The position numbers were made by a program, and so were the translations under genes. Positions 36,667 through 44,366 of a stretch of DNA of 63,493 bases are shown here, piece after piece. The stretch is taken from positions 1 to 63,493 of the forward strand of contig JAFGUC010000082.1 in the NCBI GenBank assembly GCA_016938695.1. Direction: 5' to 3'. Every line of letters begins with the position of its first letter. The stretch's first letter is position 1. Source of the DNA: Candidatus Woesearchaeota archaeon. Its GTDB lineage: Archaea > Nanobdellota > Nanobdellia > Woesearchaeales > JAFGUC01. The notes under the pieces are model-generated. The model was not told the origin of the DNA and searched no databases. It saw nothing but the letters and a program-made list of their open reading frames with translations.

Positions 36667-38061
36667 ATGTATCGAAAAACAGGCGACCCAGTTCTTGATG
36701 AAAAAATAAAAAAAAGTCTGACTTATTCGATATTAGATGGCGCGTTCTTTGCTCTTATGATGGGTATTGGAGAATATTACGTTGGAGCATATATCATATT
36801 TTTAGGTGCAACAAGTCTACAAATTGGACTTTTTGGAACATTACCACAATTTCTGGGCGCAGTCATTCAAATGTATGCTCCTAGACTTATGCAAATAATA
36901 GGATCCAGAAAATCTGCAGTTCTTTTACCAAGCATTCTTAGAACATTATTTTGGATTCCAGTAATTCTTGCATGGAAATTCATGGACTACAGCATAACAA
37001 CAATAATTGTTTGTACAACCTTTTACTTTGGAATGAATTTCATTGGCGCAGCACCATGGACAAGTTGGATGGGAGATTTAGTTGATGAACAAAAGCGACC
37101 TGTTTACTTTGGTGCAAGAAACAAAATTGCATATACACTAACATTAATTGGAACAATTGCAGGAGGAATAATCCTTGAAAAATTAAACAACATAACAGGC
37201 TTTGTAATAGTATTTACAATCGCTGCAGTTGCATCATTTTTTTCAATTATCTTCCTATCACTAAAAAAAGACATACCTTATATTGAAAACACTGAAGAGA
37301 AAATAAATCTCAAAAGTTTTACCAAAAGAATAAACTCCACCAGATTTGGAAAATTTACAATATTCAATTCACTTTTCTATCTTGCAGTATTTGTATCAGC
37401 ACCATTTTTTACAGCTTATGAAATAAATGATCTAGGACTAAACTATTTCCAAGTAATGGTCGCTCTAGCAGTGACAATGGTTGGAAAAATAATATTCTCC
37501 AAAGCATGGGGATTAATAACTGAAAAATACGGCGACGTAAAAGTCTTATCATTAGCAACAGTTCTAATCGCAATAACTCCTTTATATTGGGCATTCTTTG
37601 TTAAAGGTGTAATTGGAGTATACATTGCAAACTTACTAGCAGGAATTGCTTGGTCAGGATACGAACTTTTATCATTCAATTTTATATACGACTCAGTTGG
37701 ACCAAACCAAAGAGCAAGATGTACCAGTTACATGACATTCTACAAAGGAGTTGCAATTCTAGTTGGTGGTTTAATTGGAACAATAATTCTAGCAATTAAT
37801 CCTAAACTTACTATTACCGTTTTCATAATATCAGGATTATTAAGAATAGCTTCACTACTATTTTTTGTAAAAGAAATCAAAGAACTAAAACAAGTCGAAC
37901 CAATTGCAACTCATAAGATGTTATTCAGGTTAATTAGTACAGTTCCACAAGAAGGTTTAAATGACATATTAATTGGAATGAAATCAACTAAAAACAAAAT
38001 TCAATTAATAACAGACCCTATGTTTAAGAAGAAAAAAATATCAAATCCTAAAGACATTTAA
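36667..38061 (+). CDS. MFS-type transporter
   Basis: A 464-residue polytopic membrane protein with about twelve hydrophobic segments in two halves separated by a charged loop (about 200-222), as in the major facilitator superfamily. GLFGTLPQFLGAVIQ and the loop after helix 2 (RLMQIIGSRK) fit the family's first inter-helix motif. The substrate cannot be predicted. CATTTATAAACC, centred near 36637, puts the transcript start a few bases before the ATG. Its last 21 bases overlap dphB. Confidence 0.8.
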   Translation: MYRKTGDPVLDEKIKKSLTYSILDGAFFALMMGIGEYYVGAYIIFLGATSLQIGLFGTLPQFLGAVIQMYAPRLMQIIGSRKSAVLLPSILRTLFWIPVILAWKFMDYSITTIIVCTTFYFGMNFIGAAPWTSWMGDLVDEQKRPVYFGARNKIAYTLTLIGTIAGGIILEKLNNITGFVIVFTIAAVASFFSIIFLSLKKDIPYIENTEEKINLKSFTKRINSTRFGKFTIFNSLFYLAVFVSAPFFTAYEINDLGLNYFQVMVALAVTMVGKIIFSKAWGLITEKYGDVKVLSLATVLIAITPLYWAFFVKGVIGVYIANLLAGIAWSGYELLSFNFIYDSVGPNQRARCTSYMTFYKGVAILVGGLIGTIILAINPKLTITVFIISGLLRIASLLFFVKEIKELKQVEPIATHKMLFRLISTVPQEGLNDILIGMKSTKNKIQLITDPMFKKKKISNPKDI

Positions 38062-38799
38062 CATATCTTCTTCCATAAAATGCATATTACCTGGAACAAT
38101 TAAAGAATGCAAAGGTTTTCCAAAATCATAATCCAATAATTCTGAAGCTTTTCCTGAAACAATTAATGATTCAGAAGAACCCAAACGAGCAACTCCAACA
38201 CAAATAGTGTCAGGCGTAAAAATATTTTCACCACGTTCTTTTTCAATGTCAAGTAGATAAGAAATACCTTCATTAACCGTCATAAAACGACCTTGGTCTG
38301 CCTTGATATCAAGTAAACAAAGTGTATGAAATCCAACAGACTTATTCAATTTCAAGACATCATAACATGTTTGAGGCTTAAAACTGGGTTCAGGAAAAGT
38401 TATTGAAGTTGTCTTTCCAAATTTATACAATTCTAGTCCAGTCTCGCCAATAGCATTCAATATAGAAACATTATGAATCACACGAACCTTAACACCCATT
38501 TCATGAGCTCGTAAAAATAAATCTGAGTGAGTTGTTGCACCAAAAGGATCTCCAACAACTAACAAAGCAATATCAGTTGACAAAGCAGGTTCCAAAATCA
38601 AAGAAGCATTCTTCTCAACCATATCTCGGTCAGCTTCAATAACAGAACAACCATAAAATTCTTCAAGCTTAGATTTATCAACAAGTAACTTAGATGTATA
38701 TGCTTCTAAAAATACCTTAGAACACGATTTCACAATCTCAAGTCCACGTACCGAAATATCCTTTTCATCAGATAAACCTAAACCAACTAAATATAACAT
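38041..38799 (-). CDS. dphB: Diphthine synthase
   Basis: A 252-residue SAM-dependent methyltransferase of the DPH5/DphB family, which methylates the histidine side-chain intermediate on elongation factor 2 on the way to diphthamide. It begins MLYLVGLGLSDEKDISVRG and keeps VVGDPFGATTHSDL and VIHNVSILNAIGETGLELYKFG, both diagnostic, plus CVGVARLGS. Length is typical. Some DPANN lack the diphthamide pathway, so its presence here is informative; dphA is not in the window. Confidence 0.93.
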   Translation of the reverse strand: MLYLVGLGLSDEKDISVRGLEIVKSCSKVFLEAYTSKLLVDKSKLEEFYGCSVIEADRDMVEKNASLILEPALSTDIALLVVGDPFGATTHSDLFLRAHEMGVKVRVIHNVSILNAIGETGLELYKFGKTTSITFPEPSFKPQTCYDVLKLNKSVGFHTLCLLDIKADQGRFMTVNEGISYLLDIEKERGENIFTPDTICVGVARLGSSESLIVSGKASELLDYDFGKPLHSLIVPGNMHFMEEDMLNVFRI

Positions 38800-38830
38800 A
38801 AGAAAAAAATAAATCTAAAAGATTATAAAA

Positions 38831-39451
38831 CTAACGGTAAAATTGTAAAGTCCTAGAAGCTAAATCAGGGTCATACTTTTCTGGATTTTCAACTACCATT
38901 GTTCGCACAATCTTTCTGAAAATATGTTCATAATGTTTCAAAGCTTTTTGTTGAACCTCAAGTAGCTCTTGTCTAGAATCCTCAGATGAAAAAACACCAA
39001 GATGTTTCTCTTGAGATTTAACAAACTCATCACGACTTGAAATGTAAAGCTCAATCGCATTGACAAGTAAATCATCAACTGTCAAAATTGGAGCTCCAGC
39101 AGAAGGATTTGTTGGAAAATTCTCAAGAACATAATCTTTTGAAAAAGCTTCATAAAAATTCCAGTTTGAATTCAATACTCTAGATGCACAATCTTGACGG
39201 CTTGGACATCCAAAAACGCAATAAGCCTGTCGCAACAACGGACTAAAAACAGAAAGAAAATCATCAAAACTTAATTTGTGTTTCTCTAAATACCCATCAA
39301 CTTCATCGTTTTCATAAAAGATATCTTCATCTTTTAAAACTCCAAGTTGTTTCTTGCAAAAGGTTGAATTATCACACACCTTTCGTTCTAAATTTTCAGA
39401 TTCACCTAAATCTTGGCCATCGAAAAAAACATGTTGACCCACAAAACTCAT
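38831..39451 (-). CDS. Cysteine-containing hypothetical protein
   Basis: A 206-residue soluble, mostly helical protein that I do not recognise. Five Cys (C26, C32, C77-88 region) include CVFGCPSRQDC, which may bind a metal or form disulfides. The ATG at 39451 overlaps a ribosome-binding site-like AAGGAGATGAG; a GTG nine bases further in (39442) has better spacing and may be the true start. Its 3' end lies 31 bases upstream of dphB on the same strand. Confidence 0.6.
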   Translation of the reverse strand: MSFVGQHVFFDGQDLGESENLERKVCDNSTFCKKQLGVLKDEDIFYENDEVDGYLEKHKLSFDDFLSVFSPLLRQAYCVFGCPSRQDCASRVLNSNWNFYEAFSKDYVLENFPTNPSAGAPILTVDDLLVNAIELYISSRDEFVKSQEKHLGVFSSEDSRQELLEVQQKALKHYEHIFRKIVRTMVVENPEKYDPDLASRTLQFYR

Positions 39452-39519
39452 CTCCTTAAAATTTACTACTTAGAAAGAACAATAGTTTATAAATATTTAT
39501 CTCCTCAAGAACATATAAC

Positions 39520-39640
39520 AAAAAAAGGTTAAGACCCTCACGGGGCCTTATTGGCCTTCACTTGATCGTTGGGGGTGATAAAGTGAAGGCAAGAAAACAC
39601 ACCTACACAATAGACCAATTCAGGTGAGTGTGATAATGAT
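39520..39640 (-). ncRNA. Candidate structured RNA between ftsZ and a hypothetical gene
   Basis: The stretch is clearly GC-richer than its surroundings. A perfect 10-bp stem GCCTTCACTT/AAGTGAAGGC (39554-39563 with 39581-39590) encloses a 17-base loop with GAT...TGAT on its two sides, possibly a kink. A second weaker stem joins CACACCT (39598-39604) with AGGTGAGTGTG (39622-39632). On the minus strand a short CCC/GGG hairpin is followed by T7 (39520-39526), a plausible terminator. The strand is inferred from that. I could not match it to RNase P, SRP, C/D or H/ACA RNA. Confidence 0.4.
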
Positions 39641-39662
39641 TATGATGCCTTAAAAAATAATT

Positions 39663-39687
39663 AAAAAAAAGTTAGGATTTACCTAAC
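39663..39687 (-). terminator. Hairpin plus T8 terminator of ftsZ
   Basis: GTTAGG and CCTAAC (39671-39676, 39682-39687) pair around five bases that include the ftsZ stop codon, followed on the minus strand by eight T (39663-39670). It looks like a bacterial intrinsic terminator, although T-runs alone usually suffice in archaea. Confidence 0.6.
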
Positions 39688-40755
39688 GATTTCAATTCCT
39701 AGTTCATCAGATAATTGTTGAACTTCAGCTGCTCTGCTTTGAGCTTGCTCTTTCTTACCTAAGATCCAAGGGGACTTTACACCTGTCATAATTGTCATAA
39801 CAGTTAATTTTCCCTTCATATCTTCGCTAATTCTAGCTCCCCAGATGCAGTTTGCTTCATCATCCATTGATTCAGTAACAAGTTCTCCAACTCTATTTAC
39901 TTCCTCAAGTGTCAAATCAGGACCACCGTGGATGTGAATTAATGCACCAGTTGCGCCTTCATAGTTTATATCCAATAATGGATTTGAAAGAGCTCCTTTA
40001 ACAGCTTCTTCAACTTTGTTGTTAGTATCACTTGCACCAACACCAATTGCTGCTACACCGCCATTTGTCATGATTGCTTTAACATCAGCATAATCAAGGT
40101 TAACTAATGATGGAACTGCGATAGTTTCAACAATACCTTTAATCATAGTTGATATCAATTCATTTGCAACAGCGAATGCTTGCTGAATTGGTAAGTTTCC
40201 TGCAATTTGAACTAATCTATTGTTATCAATAACAATTACAGTATCTGAAACTTCTCTAAGTTTTTGAAGACCATATTCTGCTTTGTCAACTCTAGCTCTT
40301 TCAATTCTAAATGGCATAGTAACTGTACCAATTACAATTGCTCCAGAATCTTTAGCTGTTTTAGCAACAACTGCAGCAGAACCTGTTCCAGTTCCTCCAC
40401 CCATACCAGCACAAACAAAAACCATGTCTGAACCAGCAACAGCTTCCTTGATTTCAGTTATGTTTTCCTTAGCTGCTTCTTCACCAACTTTAGGATAACC
40501 ACCTGCACCAAGTCCTTTAGTAAGGTCCTTTCCAATCAGAAACTTTTTGTCAGCTTCGATAACTTCTAAATGTTGAACATCAGTATTGCAAGCAATAATT
40601 TCTGCTCCTTTTATTCCCTTCTTATAGAGCCAATTAACCATGTTGTTTCCAGCACCGCCGCAACCAACAACTTTAATGTTTGCTTGACCCACTTGGCAAG
40701 ATTTAATTGCCGAATCTCCTGCATTTTGCAATGCGCTTTGCACGATAAAATCCAT
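39679..40755 (-). CDS. ftsZ: Cell-division protein FtsZ
   Basis: A 358-residue tubulin-family GTPase. The GTP-binding signature GGGTGTGS is at about 119-126, with [15 protein letters not shown] near the start, NTDVQHL, and the T7-loop region [11 protein letters not shown]. It polymerises at mid-cell in the division ring. The start at GTG 40767 would lie within GGGGTG, a good ribosome-binding site, so the ATG at 40755 is preferred. The C-terminal tail is short. A long leader and a repeat cluster lie upstream. No sepF is in the window. Confidence 0.95.
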   Translation of the reverse strand: MDFIVQSALQNAGDSAIKSCQVGQANIKVVGCGGAGNNMVNWLYKKGIKGAEIIACNTDVQHLEVIEADKKFLIGKDLTKGLGAGGYPKVGEEAAKENITEIKEAVAGSDMVFVCAGMGGGTGTGSAAVVAKTAKDSGAIVIGTVTMPFRIERARVDKAEYGLQKLREVSDTVIVIDNNRLVQIAGNLPIQQAFAVANELISTMIKGIVETIAVPSLVNLDYADVKAIMTNGGVAAIGVGASDTNNKVEEAVKGALSNPLLDINYEGATGALIHIHGGPDLTLEEVNRVGELVTESMDDEANCIWGARISEDMKGKLTVMTIMTGVKSPWILGKKEQAQSRAAEVQQLSDELGIEIVR

Positions 40756-41032
40756 TTTACCTAACACCCCTTGTTTTCAAGTTTAATTATCATATACGAA
40801 AGTGAACGACAAAGACACCTTCATACAATGAACGTAATATGTGAAACAAAGTTACCATTGTAACTCTGCAAATTGAGTGGCAATATCACTACAAGATAGC
40901 AAACTAACAACCCTGATAGCTAACGCTAAAGCGAAAACTTTAAATAATACATAACTCTATCTATTTTTTAGAAATCGCCAAATTTCGCCAAACTTTTTAA
41001 TTAAGTACGCCAGTCGGTTTAATTCGCCAAAA
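40756..41032 (-). promoter_or_regulatory. ftsZ leader, promoter and upstream TCGCCAAA iterons
   Basis: The minus-strand TATA (TATTATTTAAAG, 40939-40950) predicts a start near 40915 and a leader of about 160 bases with small hairpins (GTTAC/GTAAC at 40851-40864, TTCAT/ATGAA at 40820-40832). Upstream of the TATA, TCGCCAAA occurs at 40975, 40985 and 41024, with a TTGCCAAA variant at 41060. The spacing places these where an activator or repressor of ftsZ would bind. The remaining bases to 41177 are AT-rich with no gene. Confidence 0.5.
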
Positions 41033-41177
41033 TTAAACTCGAAAGTGAATAATTCTTAATTGCCAAAAACCAAATCAGTATACTTTTAACTATAGCGATT
41101 TGATATATAAATATTTCTATTCTGGACTTTATATTTCACAACACACATAATGGATTAAATATAAAGAAACATATACT

Positions 41178-41726
41178 TTACCTTTCAAAAAGTACCGTCC
41201 GATTCTCATGATAAAGTCCCATTTGAGTCATCTTCTCAAATTGATCTTCTGATAAAGTTAAGTAAGAAATATCAAACTTATATTTAGTTTTCAAATCATC
41301 TATTATTTGCCTTAATATCTGTTGATCAAAATAAGAACCCAATAATATAACATTAGCTTGAGTCTTAGTTTTCTTACCGTGCAATATTACAGACGATATC
41401 TCACGTATTTCTGAAATTTTGTCAATAAATATTTGCAATGGATTAATTTCAGTTTTAATAACTCTAGATAAAAATTCGGAATGTTTATTTTTCTTAAGTA
41501 AATATATCTTGAATTTTGCAACAGAAACAGACTCAACTAAATCTAGTTTTTCAAGCCGAAAAAGAATTCTATGTGTTGTTGCAGGACTCACTTTTGATGC
41601 CCTAGATAACTCCCTCAAATAGAACTCATGGTCGGGATTACCCAAGAATTGACTTAGTATTGAGACCACTTTTTTGTCAAATAATTCTCCTAAAAACTCA
41701 CTTTCATTAAGGGCTTCAACAAACAT
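41178..41726 (-). CDS. Winged-helix regulator with degenerate nucleotidyltransferase-like tail
   Basis: A 182-residue protein. Residues about 20-82 form a MarR/ArsR-like winged helix (LGNPDHEFYLRELSRASKV, TTHRILFRLEKLDLV). Residues about 105-182 recall the Pol-beta nucleotidyltransferase layout seen in the HTH-MNT protein at 28181, but the GS and D-x-D residues are not conserved (ISSVILHGKKTKTQANVILL), so it is probably inactive. The mRNA is likely leaderless from a TTTAAA box centred near 41752. That box sits inside a 23-base dyad, consistent with autorepression. Confidence 0.6.
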   Translation of the reverse strand: MFVEALNESEFLGELFDKKVVSILSQFLGNPDHEFYLRELSRASKVSPATTHRILFRLEKLDLVESVSVAKFKIYLLKKNKHSEFLSRVIKTEINPLQIFIDKISEIREISSVILHGKKTKTQANVILLGSYFDQQILRQIIDDLKTKYKFDISYLTLSEDQFEKMTQMGLYHENRTVLFER

Positions 41727-41742
41727 ATAATTGGTAAAACAA

Positions 41743-41765
41743 AATGATATTTAAACATTATCATT
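41743..41765. promoter_or_regulatory. Dyad overlapping the TATA of the winged-helix gene
   Basis: AATGATA and TATCATT (41743-41749 and 41759-41765) flank the TTTAAA box (41750-41755). Occupancy by a dimer would block the promoter. Confidence 0.5.
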
Positions 41766-41850
41766 TATGAAACACTGTTCCAATAATGAAACAATAACAA
41801 AAACACAAAATAATCAAGAAAAAATAAATAGAAAAAGAAGTAAAATAAAA

Positions 41851-42195
41851 TTAAGAAAGCTTCATGATTGCTTCAGCCAAGTCGCCATTAGTCTCTTCAA
41901 TAGCAGCTCGAGCCTCTTCAGAAGAACAGCCAGTTTGATCAACAACTGTTTTAATATCTTCATCACTTATCTCAACAGTTGAATCCAAAGATTCTTCACT
42001 ATATTCACCAGCAACCTGAAAAGTTACATTACCCATCATTTCAACCTTTGAAACTTCAGGACTATCAAAAATCAATTGCCGATCTTTTAACTTAATTATA
42101 ACTTGAACCGCTTCATAGTCATCTTGTTTCATACCCATTCGCTTCATAGCTTGTTTCATCATTCTTGGATCAATATTACCCATACCTGGAATCAT
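41851..42195 (-). CDS. nac: Nascent polypeptide-associated complex protein (alpha-NAC)
   Basis: A 114-residue archaeal NAC, a homodimeric ribosome-bound chaperone at the peptide exit. Residues 1-25 (MIPGMGNIDPRMMKQAMKR) are the typical N-terminus, the NAC beta-domain follows (about 30-70), and a UBA domain (about 77-114) ends with DLAEAIMKLS. GGGTGAT precedes the ATG. A GTTTTAAATA box just upstream, against the end of the nucleotidyltransferase-like gene, gives it its own promoter. Confidence 0.93.
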   Translation of the reverse strand: MIPGMGNIDPRMMKQAMKRMGMKQDDYEAVQVIIKLKDRQLIFDSPEVSKVEMMGNVTFQVAGEYSEESLDSTVEISDEDIKTVVDQTGCSSEEARAAIEETNGDLAEAIMKLS

Positions 42196-42239
42196 TTAAA
42201 ATCACCCAGTAAGATAGAAAAATAAGGATTATTTAAAAC

Positions 42240-43028
42240 TTACTTACAAGAACAAGATTGCAACGCATTTGGATTAAAAGAAAGCAAATAATCTTGAATA
42301 AGTCCAAACTTATCTTTTAAATCATTAAAACTTTCAACAGCTTCTTTCAAATATGATGAATTAAAACCCTTGTAAACCGTTAATGCTACAACATCAAAAT
42401 AATCAGCCATTAAACGAATCTTAGCAACATCAAGTGCAACTTCCTCAGGAGTCAAATCAGAATTAGAATTCACTTCAACTTTTAATTTGTTAATCTTTTT
42501 TCTCAAATTAAAAAAATTTTGAGTCTTAGGCATATTTAATTGATAAGTATTCATAAAGGAATACATTCGTAGAAACTTTCTAGTTACAATATCTTCCATA
42601 GCCATAACATTCAAATTCAAGCCATTATAAGACACATGTTGTGTATTTTGAGATTCACGATCACACACAGACGTCATAAAATCAAGACTAGAAGTCTTCT
42701 TATTAGGGTATTGTAATAATACAGTTGATTGCGAATCTTCAATAATCAAGTCATAAGTATTTCTTCTTTTCTTTGAAGACCAGCTATAACCCTTTTCTAC
42801 AAGTTTCTCAAGCCCAGCCCCAAATTCTCCCTTAAACTCTCCAAAAGATAATTTAGGAATTCCATTAGTATCAACATCAGAACTAAATCTTCTAAGAAAC
42901 TCAGGCAAATACAATTGAGTAGACATTCCACCGCCAAAATAAAATTTATCTACAACTACATCAGAGAATGCAGAATAAACATCTTGCACAATATAATCAT
43001 CAACAGTATGAAGAGTTTTCTTAATCAT
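42240..43028 (-). CDS. AbiEii-like nucleotidyltransferase family protein
   Basis: A 262-residue protein. FYFGGGMSTQLYL followed by RRFSSDVDT matches the GG-(S/T) and R-x-S-x-D-x-D pattern of AbiEii/DUF1814-type Pol-beta nucleotidyltransferases, with a helical C-terminal part. A longer frame begins at GTG 43076, but its first 16 residues are read from a TTTAAATA promoter (43050-43058), and the ATG at 43028 lies about 26 bases from it, so a leaderless start there is preferred. In toxin-antitoxin systems AbiEii modifies tRNA ends. Here it follows a radical SAM gene rather than an AbiEi-like antitoxin, so another role is possible. The C-terminus ends CSCK. Confidence 0.6.
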   Translation of the reverse strand: MIKKTLHTVDDYIVQDVYSAFSDVVVDKFYFGGGMSTQLYLPEFLRRFSSDVDTNGIPKLSFGEFKGEFGAGLEKLVEKGYSWSSKKRRNTYDLIIEDSQSTVLLQYPNKKTSSLDFMTSVCDRESQNTQHVSYNGLNLNVMAMEDIVTRKFLRMYSFMNTYQLNMPKTQNFFNLRKKINKLKVEVNSNSDLTPEEVALDVAKIRLMADYFDVVALTVYKGFNSSYLKEAVESFNDLKDKFGLIQDYLLSFNPNALQSCSCK

Positions 43029-43079
43029 AGCATCAATATTATCAGATTTATTTAAATATTTTACTAAAATAACCACTTT

Positions 43080-43922
43080 TTAGTGGTGATTTAATGCAAA
43101 TTCCATTGCCACAAACTCTTCAGAACCATAAATATCAAGATATCGTTTTGGAATTCCAGAACAAGAAGACTTCATTTTGCAATTTAAACAAACATCAATA
43201 AATGTCCTTTCAGCCAAATCAACTGCAACACAACCATATAACTTCTGCAAAACATCATCATCACAATCCCTAAAAACACAAAAGGGAATAAATCCAGCAC
43301 CAGATGTCAATCTGATATCAAGCTTAGATTCCAACATGACCCTAGCCAAATCAGAATACTTTACAACATAATCTTCTGGATTATTAATGTAAGAATTAGG
43401 CCTTGCGTGCGAAACAACAAAACCAGAACAATACTTACTCAAACCAGAAACAACCGAAGTAATCGAATTTAAATTTTGTTTTACAACAGTAATTATTACA
43501 CTATAAATCTTGATTTTACGTAAAATAATATTATCAAATGCTTTCTTAATCAGATCAAAAGAACCGTTAACACCAGTTACAGTTTCATATACTGCTTTAT
43601 TTAGTGATGGCAAAGAAATAATAAGGTCTGACAAACCAGCATCAATTAAAGAATCAAAGTAAGATAAATCAGACAACTTAATTGCATTAGTTTCAAGCCT
43701 AACCGTAAATCCTAAAGATTTTGCAAATTTAATGTAAGAAATTAAATCAGGGCTACAGGTTGGTTCACCACCACCACTAAAACAAACAACATCATAATCC
43801 GAAGAATCTAGAACTTTCTTAAAATCAGTTAAATCTAGCTTTCTAGAAACAAAGGAAGCAGAATTTCGCTTACAATAGACACAATCAAGATTACAAGCTT
43901 GTTCGAGATTAAAAAGAATCAT
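43080..43922 (-). CDS. Radical SAM protein with C-terminal Cys cluster
   Basis: A 280-residue radical SAM enzyme. The 4Fe-4S motif is CNLDCVYC (residues 10-17), followed by GGGEPTCSPDL for SAM binding. The C-terminal third has further Cys (CVFRDC, YGC, VCLNCKMKSSC) like a SPASM/twitch auxiliary cluster, ending GIPKRYLDIYG. Such enzymes often modify peptides or proteins; no candidate precursor peptide is certain. The start codon lies directly beside an inverted repeat (43922-43940) that also covers the Sec61beta stop. It sits between sec61beta and the nucleotidyltransferase-like gene, on the same strand. Confidence 0.75.
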   Translation of the reverse strand: MILFNLEQACNLDCVYCKRNSASFVSRKLDLTDFKKVLDSSDYDVVCFSGGGEPTCSPDLISYIKFAKSLGFTVRLETNAIKLSDLSYFDSLIDAGLSDLIISLPSLNKAVYETVTGVNGSFDLIKKAFDNIILRKIKIYSVIITVVKQNLNSITSVVSGLSKYCSGFVVSHARPNSYINNPEDYVVKYSDLARVMLESKLDIRLTSGAGFIPFCVFRDCDDDVLQKLYGCVAVDLAERTFIDVCLNCKMKSSCSGIPKRYLDIYGSEEFVAMEFALNHH

Positions 43923-43940
43923 TGTAGAATAAATCTACAA
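43922..43940 (-). repeat. Inverted repeat over Sec61beta stop and radical SAM start
   Basis: TTGTAGA and TCTACAA pair around ATAAA. The minus-strand RNA hairpin would include the TAG of sec61beta and abut or mask the radical SAM ATG, for which I see no ribosome-binding site. Confidence 0.4.
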
Positions 43941-44108
43941 TCCAAACCAGGAAGCACCATATGAGTGCAAAATTACTTCAAACAAAATAACAATAAGTAT
44001 GAAAAAAATGACCTGTCCTGGCTTAATCACTATTGAGCTTTTGTATTCATCAAAATACCTAACAATTCCGCCGGAACCACTAGGCATGGAAATATTATCT
44101 TTTGTCAT
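43935..44108 (-). CDS. Preprotein translocase Sec61beta subunit
   Basis: A 57-residue tail-anchored protein. SMPSGSGGIVRYFDEYKSS is the classic Sec61beta cytoplasmic segment, followed by IKPGQ and one transmembrane helix (about 33-50). It is the small third subunit of the SecYE channel. TTG at 44120 would extend it by four residues, but a TTTAAA box centred near 44134 predicts transcription from about 44108, favouring the ATG there. Confidence 0.92.
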   Translation of the reverse strand: MTKDNISMPSGSGGIVRYFDEYKSSIVIKPGQVIFFILIVILFEVILHSYGASWFGL

Positions 44109-44144
44109 ATAACACCACAAAAATAAAGGTATTTAAAAAATTTT

Positions 44145-44276
44145 CTAAACGTCAACCGAAAACTTACCAACAGAGTTCCAAACATCACGCTCCAATTCGG
44201 TAAAAAAGTCTAATTTTTCAGGTTTTAGAGATCTAAGCAATTTTTTTTCATTCAAACCGATAAAAGTTCCATACAT
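44145..44276 (-). CDS. Small protein of 43 residues
   Basis: This short frame (MYGTFIGLNEKKLLRS to SVGKFSVDV) is preceded by GAGGTGATG, one of the best ribosome-binding sites in the window, eight bases before the ATG, and by TTATAAATATA about 50 bases upstream. Codon use resembles its neighbours and it ends at a TAG. It is soluble and mostly helical with an acidic centre (ELERDVWNS). I do not recognise it. It lies between Orc1/Cdc6 and Sec61beta. Confidence 0.55.
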   Translation of the reverse strand: MYGTFIGLNEKKLLRSLKPEKLDFFTELERDVWNSVGKFSVDV

Positions 44277-44366
44277 TTTTCACATCACCTCGATAAATAT
44301 ATTTCATGAAAATATATTTATAAGGCCTGCGAGCTAAAGTCCAGTGAGAACTCTATTCGGTAAAAA

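Noticed and set aside
40975-41031. Resemblance of TTTGGCGA (reverse of the ftsZ iterons) to the eukaryotic E2F site
   Set aside because: An eight-base likeness in an AT-rich archaeon without known E2F homologs is likely chance.
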